Positions 1 through 6,600 of a DNA stretch of 7,729 bases are shown here, piece by piece. The notes under the pieces are model-generated. The model ran no database searches. It was not told where the DNA came from and saw only the letters and a list, made by a program, of their open reading frames with translations. Where the stretch lies: positions 1 through 7,729 of the forward strand of contig CALHRB010000330.1 in the NCBI GenBank assembly GCA_938038165.1, given 5' to 3'. This stretch comes from Candidatus Kapaibacterium sp. (GTDB taxonomy: Bacteria > Bacteroidota > Ignavibacteria > Kapaibacteriales > UBA2268). The stretch's first letter is position 1. Each line of letters opens with the position of its first letter. Both the position numbers and the translations under genes were made by a program.

Positions 1-630
1 TTACCAACATTATTAAGTGCTCAAAGTTTTTGTCCTCCGGATACGGGCACGAATTGCGGGATTTGGCAATATAGTACTTACCAAACTACAACTGATAATC
101 CTGATTGTAATCTTACAGTTTATTATCATTATCGAATCTGCAATAATATTTATCAAATATATATCGATAGTTTGATTAAGAGTGGCAACTGCAATTACTT
201 GAATGATAATTCAGGAGCAACTTCATTTCAAGATTGGCTAAATTTGGTATTGATTGAAGAAACTACAAATTTAACAGGCATTAATCCTCCACACGATTGT
301 CCTGATTCTTCTATGAAAGTAATTTTTTACACTGCCAGTTGCGGTCTTTGGGTGAAATGTGAATATACTGTTGACTCTACAAGTAGGGTTTGTGATACAG
401 ACTGGCGAGGAACATATCCAGATTATTCAGCAGGTGGAACAAGAAAAATTCGTTTCTGGAAATGGCAGTCCTGTGGGATAACCTGTTGCAAGAAAACTTA
501 TAGCATTTGTAAAACACCTTCTGGCACAGGAAGTGGATATATTATACATATCAATTCAGTGTCAAAACAAAAAATAGGAAATTGTACAAATCCGGATAAT
601 TTTATTCAACCATGTCAAGATGGATGTTAG
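1..630 (+). CDS. Cysteine-rich secreted protein, one CC-module, 5' partial
   Basis: Frame 1 is open from the first base of the window to the TAG at 628-630, so the start lies upstream. The first codons read LPTLLSAQSFCPPD, which looks like the end of a Sec signal peptide with cleavage near SAQ-S; probably only the first part of the signal peptide is missing. The mature part of about 200 residues has 16 cysteines, including an adjacent pair TCCKK (codons 162-163), and ends FIQPCQDGC directly before the stop. Cysteine spacing, a YYHYRIC segment, a GNC motif and an IHINSVS segment recur in both halves of the 490-residue protein at 2075-3547, so this is a one-module paralogue. Unlike that protein it has no T9SS sorting domain. 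The function is unknown; many disulphides would suit an envelope or extracellular protein. No enzyme motif is seen. The next gene begins 9 bases downstream. Confidence 0.85.
   Translation, partial: LPTLLSAQSFCPPDTGTNCGIWQYSTYQTTTDNPDCNLTVYYHYRICNNIYQIYIDSLIKSGNCNYLNDNSGATSFQDWLNLVLIEETTNLTGINPPHDCPDSSMKVIFYTASCGLWVKCEYTVDSTSRVCDTDWRGTYPDYSAGGTRKIRFWKWQSCGITCCKKTYSICKTPSGTGSGYIIHINSVSKQKIGNCTNPDNFIQPCQDGC
31..627 (+). repeat. Cysteine-rich module, copy A
   Basis: Protein-level repeat unit, copy A. Landmarks by window codon are C36, C47 (CNLTVYYHYRIC), GNC with C64, a helix-like DWLNLVLIEE segment, ASC with C114, the CC pair 162-163, INSVS at 184-188 and QPC with C205. It carries an insertion of about 28 residues between C114 and the CC pair compared with the two copies in the 490-residue protein. 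The insertion contains the extra cysteines C120, C131 and C158. Confidence 0.65.
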
Positions 631-634
631 GAGG
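629..634 (+). promoter_or_regulatory. Shine-Dalgarno AGGAGG deciding the start of the next gene
   Basis: A perfect AGGAGG overlaps the TAG stop of the preceding gene. Two ATG codons follow, at 637 and 640. Spacing is 2 bases to the first and 5 to the second, so the second is the better start. The overlap with the upstream stop implies translation within one transcript. Confidence 0.7.
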
Positions 635-639
635 CTATG

Positions 640-1140
640 ATGAAACATATACTTTTACTTTTAATTGGGCTATTACAGTTTTTCTACTTGAAAGCAGATG
701 ATTACTTTTATGAATATCCAAAAGAAAAAAAGTTCAAAATTGGATATTTCAAGAATTTTGAAGGTAACGTATTAAAAATTGACAACTTAAATCAAATAAG
801 TAAAGTGTCTAATAATCTTAATGTACAAGAATTCCGATTTCATCGACTTGATGATAAAGTTTTTTCATCAAAGGATTTTAGAAAATGGTATGCTGTCGCT
901 CCTACACTTGATATTGAAAAAAAAGACATACCGAATTCAGGGATATTAATTTCACCAAATCCTGTAAAAGACATTTTAGTAATCTATAACATGGACGGTT
1001 TAAATTTTGAAATTTACTCTATATTAGGTGTTAAAATGTTTGATGGCAACGTACAGACTCAGTTAGATGTCAGTTTCCTTGAGTCGGGTATTTATTTTAT
1101 TAAAATTAATTATCAAATCCAGAAATTTATTAAAATTTGA
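640..1140 (+). CDS. Small secreted protein with T9SS type A sorting domain
   Basis: This 166-residue protein has an N-terminal Sec signal peptide (MKHILLLLIGLLQFFYLKA, cleavage near KA-DD), a lysine- and aromatic-rich middle of only about 80 residues, and a C-terminal T9SS type A sorting domain over roughly the last 65 residues. The sorting domain shows the usual pattern: ISPNPVKDILVIYN, EIYSILGVKMF, then FLESGIYFIKI and a lysine-containing end. Such proteins cross the inner membrane by Sec and the outer membrane by the T9SS translocon, where the domain is normally removed and the product released or anchored. The middle segment is not recognised and has no cysteine. ATG 640 is preferred over 637 because AGGAGG at 629-634 is then 5 bases away. 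Placement 9 bases after a cysteine-rich protein that lacks its own sorting domain makes a surface partnership possible, but this is inference. Confidence 0.85.
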   Translation: MKHILLLLIGLLQFFYLKADDYFYEYPKEKKFKIGYFKNFEGNVLKIDNLNQISKVSNNLNVQEFRFHRLDDKVFSSKDFRKWYAVAPTLDIEKKDIPNSGILISPNPVKDILVIYNMDGLNFEIYSILGVKMFDGNVQTQLDVSFLESGIYFIKINYQIQKFIKI

Positions 1141-1148
1141 GGTTGAAT

Positions 1149-1241
1149 ATGTCTTTAAAAAAGAACTGGTCAGCTTATACCAAACTAAATGTAACTAACG
1201 AGTCTGATATTTATGCAGATTGTGAGGAGTTAGCAATATGA
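1149..1241 (+). CDS. Possible 30-residue ORF, translationally coupled
   Basis: A short ORF starts at ATG 1149, ends at TGA 1239-1241, and reads MSLKKNWSAYTKLNVTNESD and onward to EELAI. GAGG at 1139-1142 lies 6 bases before the start. Its stop overlaps the next gene's start as ATGA (1238-1241), typical of translational coupling. There is no signal peptide or membrane segment and the family is not recognised. It fills most of the gap between two genes that otherwise belong to one tight cluster. It could be a real leader or small protein, or simply an open stretch carrying the next gene's ribosome binding site. Confidence 0.3.
   Translation: MSLKKNWSAYTKLNVTNESDIYADCEELAI
1224..1229 (+). promoter_or_regulatory. 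Shine-Dalgarno GAGGAG for the DUF1573 gene
   Basis: GAGGAG lies 8 bases upstream of ATG 1238 and inside the possible 30-codon ORF. It supports the start chosen for the DUF1573 protein, which in turn begins with a proper signal peptide. Confidence 0.6.
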
Positions 1242-1960
1242 AGACTTTATATCATGTTTTATTTACTATGTCATTTATGGTTATTTTGACTTTTTCTAAG
1301 GGTTTTTCGCAACCTTCACTCTATATGCCGACAGGAAACGAATACGATTTTGGAAAGGTTGGACCTGGACAATTACATTGTAAAATCCCATTAATAAATA
1401 TCAGCGAAGATACACTAAGAATAATAAGAGTAAATTCTTCCTGCGGATGCACGACAGCACCAGTCGACAAGTCATTGTTAGTTAAAGGAGATACAGCTTT
1501 ACTATATGTAACAATGAGTACTTCTATGAGTGATGGAATAAAATCAAGTTCAATTAAAATTCTTGTAAGTGAAAAAAAAGATTCCGTTTACATAATAAAT
1601 CTGAAGGCTAATATTGTTAAAGATATTGCCACTTCAACTCCCTTTTTTCCTGTTCCTGACAATGTTAAGCTTAACAAAGAAGTGGAATCAGAAATAATTT
1701 TAACTAACACCGGTAACGAGACAGTTAAGATAATGCCTCCGGTCTATGAAGGTAACGATTTGATAATTAATTTTAACCTTAAATCAACGATAGAACTAAT
1801 GCCAAATGAAAAGTTTACACTAAAGGCAAGTATTATTCCAAGAGCTGAAAATTTGACCGGCATGGTATATATACCTACCTCAAGCAAGCTTATGTCATTA
1901 ATTAGTATAAACATAAATATAAGTATTCGAGATTTGTTAAACCAGATAAATAAAAAATAA
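1238..1960 (+). CDS. DUF1573 domain-containing secreted protein
   Basis: A 240-residue protein with a signal peptide of about 25 residues (hydrophobic MSFMVILTF, likely cleavage near FSQ-PS). Residues 34-125 match the DUF1573 pattern common in Bacteroidota and relatives: EYDFGKVGPGQ, a beta-strand ending PLINISEDTL, then the hallmark SCGCTTAPV (68-76) with C69 and C71, followed by a GDTALLYVTM strand. The second half (about 141-235) looks like another Ig/ASH-like beta domain, with EIILTNTGNETVKI and a proline/asparagine turn before EKFTLKASI. DUF1573 has no established biochemical role; the fold is predicted to be Ig-like and the proteins are exported. No T9SS sorting domain and no clear lipobox are seen, so it is probably periplasmic or released. 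It closes the tight gene group starting at the left edge. The family call is confident; the role is unknown. Confidence 0.88.
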   Translation: MKTLYHVLFTMSFMVILTFSKGFSQPSLYMPTGNEYDFGKVGPGQLHCKIPLINISEDTLRIIRVNSSCGCTTAPVDKSLLVKGDTALLYVTMSTSMSDGIKSSSIKILVSEKKDSVYIINLKANIVKDIATSTPFFPVPDNVKLNKEVESEIILTNTGNETVKIMPPVYEGNDLIINFNLKSTIELMPNEKFTLKASIIPRAENLTGMVYIPTSSKLMSLISININISIRDLLNQINKK

Positions 1961-2074
1961 TGTTAAACCAATATGGAGGTATTAGATATTAATAAGTCGC
2001 ATCGCATGAAGTTTCTCATGTGTTACTGGATTATCAATTAACAAGATTTTGTTTATATTTTAAAGGGCATATTT
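1961..2074 (+). other. Intergenic region with small hairpin and orphan GGAGG
   Basis: This 114-base gap precedes the 490-residue protein. GGAGGT at 1975-1980 is a good ribosome binding site but has no ATG/GTG/TTG at normal distance. A 22-codon ORF (ATG 1973 to TAA 2041) overlaps it without its own binding site. An imperfect hairpin (7 pairs including one G-U, 2003-2009 with 2016-2022, 6-base loop) follows. AAAGGG at 2062-2067 sits 7 bases before ATG 2075 and probably serves that gene. No convincing Bacteroidota-type -7 box (TAnnTTTG) was found here, so whether the next gene has its own promoter is open. Confidence 0.3.
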
Positions 2075-3547
2075 ATGAAAAAATTTATTACTTTATCCTT
2101 TGTAGTATTTCTGCTAATTATTGGGTGCATGATAGTTATCCCCGTAGGAGAAGCACTTGCCGAGGATTGTTCAAGGCTGACTTCAGGTTGCCAATGGAGT
2201 GATTGGCAAGCTGATACACAGTTACAAGGGTTTATTGAGGTTGACTTACCAGGCGGCTGCAAGATTTGGGTTCAATATATCATCAGAACAGTTTCCTGCC
2301 CACCAATAACAGTTCATGAAATATCCATAACTTCCATCGAAAAGAATGGATGTGCAATTTCTGATCCAGAGGTTTTCCAGAATGCGGTTAAAGCTGTTCT
2401 TTTTGCTTCATCGACAATTTTTGGTTCTGGCGGTACAATGAATGTTAGGGTTAAAATGCCAGCCTGTTACAGATGGAGCGGAAATTCTGTCACTTGGGGC
2501 CCGTCAGCTAATATCTGTTCTTGTTGTTCTTACTTATATAATTTGACAACCTATTCAAATTATATTAATATCAATTCGGTATCTCAAGATCCATATGATC
2601 CGGATCCTCCCTGTCCGACAAATCCAACAGGATTAAGCTGTTACGAATATTCTTCATGTGCAATTTCAGGGATTCCCACCGGTCCCGTAACATTTCCTTC
2701 TGTCTATCCAGCATGTCCCGATGTTAGTTGTCCCGGAGCATGGGATGTTGATCCGCAGCATTTAGCATATACAGGCAAGCTTGGACCTGACCCCAACCCT
2801 TGCATTTTCACGATTTACTACCAAAAAAAATTATGTCCAAATACAGACCAGAAACTCAGAATCGTAAAAATTGTATGCAATGGTAATTGCGGGACTTATA
2901 CTCCAGACATAATTTACAAAAAAGCAGTAAAAAGATTGCTTTCAGAAGCTGGAGAAATATTTAATAATTATACCACACAAATAGTTCATTTTAATACAAC
3001 AAAATGCTGGAAATCAGGTACTGTAGGCTCTTATACAATCTACTCACCATGTGACATCAACAATTGCTGTGAATGGGATTATAGCATAAATAATGGTGTT
3101 ACTCCCCATCAATTGACTTATGTCAATCCTGGTGCAAATTTAGATACTTGTGCAGTTGGTTGCGATGTAATACAACCATGTTGGAATGGTCTTCTAAATC
3201 TTCCAGTTGGAGATTTGCCAGGTGAAGACAACAGGTTACCCAAACAACCTTCATTAGACAACGGAGAACAAAAGGTTCTCGAGCAAAATTTAAATACAAG
3301 CTTTGTCATACCTAATCCGGCTGGAGATAAGCTGGATATTTACCTACAATCATCAGACAAAGGGTCTACTACTATTATAGTATCAGATTCAAGGGGAGAA
3401 GAAATCATAAAATTGGAATTTGAAAAAACCTCATTTGAATCTGTCACAAGAATTGAAACAAGAAAATTCCTGAGTGGTATGTACAACTACAGGATTCTCA
3501 TGAACGGCAAAATAACGGCAAAAGGCAAATTCGTAATTTCGCATTAA
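2075..3547 (+). CDS. Secreted protein: two cysteine-rich modules plus T9SS sorting domain
   Basis: This 490-residue protein opens with a signal peptide (MKKFITLSFVVFLLIIGC onward) ending in a good signal peptidase I site, GEALA-ED, after residue 29. Two divergent copies of a cysteine-rich module follow, at about 32-195 and 214-370, each with an adjacent cysteine pair (150-151 and 331-332), and then a low-complexity linker (about 371-405). The C-terminus (about 408-490) is a T9SS type A sorting domain: VIPNPAGDKLDIYL, TTIIVSDSRGEEI, FLSGMYNYRI, and an end rich in glycine and lysine. The mature protein should be delivered to the cell surface or medium by T9SS. The modules match no family I can name and show no catalytic motif; structural, adhesive or binding roles are all possible. 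ATG 2075 is preceded by AAAGGG at 7 bases. A strong 3' hairpin follows the stop. Confidence 0.88.
   Translation: MKKFITLSFVVFLLIIGCMIVIPVGEALAEDCSRLTSGCQWSDWQADTQLQGFIEVDLPGGCKIWVQYIIRTVSCPPITVHEISITSIEKNGCAISDPEVFQNAVKAVLFASSTIFGSGGTMNVRVKMPACYRWSGNSVTWGPSANICSCCSYLYNLTTYSNYININSVSQDPYDPDPPCPTNPTGLSCYEYSSCAISGIPTGPVTFPSVYPACPDVSCPGAWDVDPQHLAYTGKLGPDPNPCIFTIYYQKKLCPNTDQKLRIVKIVCNGNCGTYTPDIIYKKAVKRLLSEAGEIFNNYTTQIVHFNTTKCWKSGTVGSYTIYSPCDINNCCEWDYSINNGVTPHQLTYVNPGANLDTCAVGCDVIQPCWNGLLNLPVGDLPGEDNRLPKQPSLDNGEQKVLEQNLNTSFVIPNPAGDKLDIYLQSSDKGSTTIIVSDSRGEEIIKLEFEKTSFESVTRIETRKFLSGMYNYRILMNGKITAKGKFVISH
2168..2659 (+). repeat. Cysteine-rich module, copy B1
   Basis: Residues 32-195 of the 490-residue protein. 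Landmarks are C62 and C75 flanking a hydrophobic strand (CKIWVQYIIRTVSC), NGC with C93, helix-like FQNAVKAVLFASS, PAC with C131, the CC pair 150-151 and ININSVS at 164-170. Spacing C75 to C93 is 18 and C131 to the CC pair is 19. Copy B2 has 18 and 20 at the same places. Confidence 0.65.
2714..3184 (+). repeat. Cysteine-rich module, copy B2
   Basis: Residues 214-370 of the 490-residue protein. Landmarks are C243 and C254 flanking CIFTIYYQKKLC, GNC with C272, helix-like IIYKKAVKRLLSEAG, TKC with C311, the CC pair 331-332, and CDVIQPCW near the end. The CxxxIQPC ending closely resembles the FIQPCQDGC ending of copy A, which supports common origin of all three copies. Confidence 0.65.
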
Positions 3548-3557
3548 AATGGCTAAG

Positions 3558-3585
3558 TTGGAGGAGGGTTTTAACCCTCCTCCAA
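3558..3585 (+). terminator. Strong 3' hairpin after the two-module gene
   Basis: A perfect inverted repeat begins 10 bases after the TAA: the arms are 3558-3570 (TTGGAGGAGGGTT) and 3573-3585 (AACCCTCCTCCAA). In RNA the stem is most likely the 11 GC-rich pairs closing a TTTTAA loop. The run of T expected of a classical intrinsic terminator is absent; the downstream bases are ATATTGATG followed by AT-rich sequence. It is likely a terminator or an mRNA 3'-end stabiliser. Confidence 0.6.
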
Positions 3586-3646
3586 TATTGATGATGATAA
3601 AATAATTTAATTTTATGAAAATGATATAAAAAAGATAAATATCCCT

Positions 3647-3654
3647 TATTTTTG
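3647..3654 (+). promoter_or_regulatory. Weak candidate -7 box for the large surface gene
   Basis: TATTTTTG fits the Bacteroidota -7 consensus TAnnTTTG and lies 18 bases before ATG 3673 in a very AT-rich stretch downstream of the hairpin. No TTG-type -33 element is seen at the right distance, and such AT-rich DNA yields chance matches, so this is only a suggestion. Confidence 0.2.
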
Positions 3655-3672
3655 TTAATTTGTGAAAAATAC

Positions 3673-6600
3673 ATGAATAGATTTATTCTTATAACTTTCT
3701 TGATTTTAACTTGTTACACTTCTCTAAGCTTTGGTGGGAAGGAGAATTATAATTGGGTATGTGGAGATTCGCTTGGGCTTAATTTTAATTCACCGGATTT
3801 GTATCCTAAATTGATTGAAATTCCGATAAATATCCCAATTGATATGTTATATGACAAAATCTATGAAAAAGACTATTTATTTTATAAAAACGCAACTATA
3901 TCTGATAGTAGTGGAAACTATTTATTTCATTCTTTTAACGGTGTGAATTTGTGGAATAAATCTAATGATCTGATTTATAATTATAATGATGCTGGCTGGG
4001 ATACAAGCTTTACTACGTTCCCACATACTTGGTTATCAGCAAATTGGCAGGAAGGACCAAATTATCTTATAAAAAAACCTGAAAGCGATAGTATTTATTA
4101 TAATTTTTTTATTAGACCAATTTATCCTAAATGGCTATACATTGATCCTCTTAATGTAGCTATGAATTTTGCTGCATGTTACCATATTCTTGACAGAAAT
4201 TTAAATTTAGGTTCTGGTGGAATCATAAACACTAAAAATTTCTTTCATGATGATGTTTCATATATTCTACCTATAAAACACTACAATGGAAAGGATATAT
4301 GGATACTAGTCTTTTCTCATGGTTATCCTTGGGATTCTTATCGAAATCCTAATATTAGTTCTTATCGCCTTACTAAAGATGGATTGAATACACAAAATTA
4401 TGTTTCAAATATCATAGATCCCATTGAAAATTATCAATTCTATGACAGATGGTGGCCAACTTTAAATAGTTATTATGAAATCAAAATCAATTCTCAAGGG
4501 GATATGATTGCAATGAATAGTAATAACGATACACTAAGATTGCTAAAATTTGATAAACAAACAGGTATAATAAAACCATATAAAATAATTAAAACAAATT
4601 TCTCGAATGTATCTTTTGAATTTTCAGCAGATGGTTCCAAAATTTATTCTTTCTCGGATACAATTATTAATAAAAAATTATATAGATGTTTATCGCAAAT
4701 GGATATTAAAAATAATTTCAAAATCGAAATTATTGATACTTTTCTTGTCAATTATGGGAAATTTGAGAAACGTGGGTTGAGTAATGGTTTAAATTTACTT
4801 CAAATTGCACCCGGTGGAAGAATTTATGGTCTTAATCATAGAATATATGATTATAAAGATAATGACAAAGACATGTCTTTAATCCAGACAGAAATATTTA
4901 TCATAAATCATCCCAATGAGAATGATAAAAATTGCAATGTACAAAGAAACTATATCAAATTGGAATTTAAACAAAAGAATTCATCATTTTTGAATAAATT
5001 TGCCGCTTTCCCTTATTCATTACCCGAAAACGAGAATCCTAAAATGATCGTAAAAACGCCTTTATCGCTATGTAGTGGTGAAACGATATACTTATTGTCA
5101 GAAATAAACGATACTCTTCAAAATGTAAAGTACACTTGGTCTGGTCCACTTGGATTTATATCCCAAGAACAAAACCCCATAATAACCAACTCACAACCAG
5201 AGATGTCGGGTCAATACATAGTTTATTTTGAATACTTAGGCTATACTGGAAGGGATACTGTCAATATAACAGTGCATCCAAAACCTGATGTGGGGATTTC
5301 AGGAGACACATCAATATGTTCAGGTAGCACTGGTACTTTAAATGTTAAGAATCCATGCCCAGGATGTTCGTATAAATGGTCAACGGGCGAAATGGGACAC
5401 AACATTGATGTTAATGAGTCAGGAACTTATACTCTTTATGTAACAAATCAAAACGGTTGCACCGATACGGCTAGTATTGTTGTTAATGTTCACGAGTTGC
5501 CGAGGGTTACTATAAAGGGAGCTAAAGTGTTATGTGAGGGAAGTAAAGTAAATCTGTTAGCTGAAACTGATAAACCTGGATATACATATAAATGGTCTAA
5601 CGGTGAAACAAACTCTGTAATTTCTATTAACAAGGCTGGTGTTTACAGCGTAACTGTAACAAATGAATTTGGCTGTAATAGTAATGCATCATTAGCTGTA
5701 GAAGAAATACATCAAATAACTGCTTCAATAGAGGGCAACCGAAGCTTTTGCAAGGGATATTCAACAACATTAAAGGCTAAACCTGATAGTGCCGGTTACT
5801 CTTTCATGTGGTCAACAGGAGACACTTCTCAACAAATTGCTGTGAGTAAATCAGGCAACTATTCGGTATTCATTTCCATAAACGGTCAATGTGGTGACAC
5901 AGCAAAAATTGATGTAATTGAAAATGAAAATCCTCAACCAAATATTTTAGGGAATAAATTTTTTTGTAAGGGCGGATCAACAATATTAAGTTCTGATAGA
6001 GACTTTGCAACATATTCATGGAGTACTGGTGAAAATACAAAGTCCATAACTATTACTAAACCAGATACTTATTCTATGACTGTCACAGACACAAATGGCT
6101 GTAAAGGATCTAATACGATAGATGTAAAAGAATTGGATGTTAAAATATCAGGGGTTAAGGATTCGGATTTAGGAATTATCAAGACTGGTGGTACGGCTAC
6201 ACAAAAGATGACAATAATTAATGAATCTAACACGGATGTTGAAATATCATCTGTTTTTTTTAAAAATAATAATTCTGTTTTCAAGGTTGTGGCTATTCCT
6301 CCACTGCCGATGATGTTCCCACCATATAAAACCCTAGAACTATCCATTACATATTTTCCTACTGAACTCAAAGACTACTCGGACTCTCTAATTCTTGAAA
6401 TTGGGAATCCATGTACAGGCAGACTATCTTCATTTATCCAGGGAAGAACGGTAGCATACACAACAGTCTGGCTACCAGATACAATTGCCACAATTGGTGA
6501 AAGTCATTTCTGTATTCCACTTAGGGTTCGACTTGACAGCTCTACTGTGATTAATGAAATCCTATCATACACTGCCGAAATCCGTTATGATGTCTCGGCT

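Noticed and set aside
172..630. TTG 172 as a true start of the first gene
   Set aside because: The frame stays open to base 1 and the codons before 172 encode a signal-peptide end plus conserved module cysteines, so the gene starts outside the window.
2114..2130. Lipobox (LIIGC, residues 14-18) in the 490-residue protein
   Set aside because: It fits the lipobox pattern, but the hydrophobic stretch continues to a better signal peptidase I site at GEALA-ED, and T9SS-sorted proteins normally use that route.
2020..2202. 60-residue ORF on +
   Set aside because: It overlaps the start of the 490-residue gene in another frame, lacks a binding site and shows no protein features.
2053..2262. 69-residue ORF on the minus strand
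   Set aside because: It lies antisense to the signal peptide region of a well-supported gene and has no recognisable motif.
31..3184. EGF-like, knottin or known toxin identity for the cysteine-rich modules
   Set aside because: Modules are about 160-200 residues with widely spaced cysteines and an internal helix-like segment, unlike small dense disulphide folds.
3118..3309. 63-residue ORF on the minus strand
   Set aside because: It is antisense to the linker of the two-module protein and proline/serine-rich by base composition only.
3652..3672. TTG 3652 as the start of the large surface gene
   Set aside because: ATG 3673 gives a clean signal peptide beginning MNRFILITF; the longer form puts charged residues ahead of it.
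6069..6371. 100-residue ORF on the minus strand
   Set aside because: It is antisense to the Ig and ASH region of the large surface gene; no domain and no binding site.
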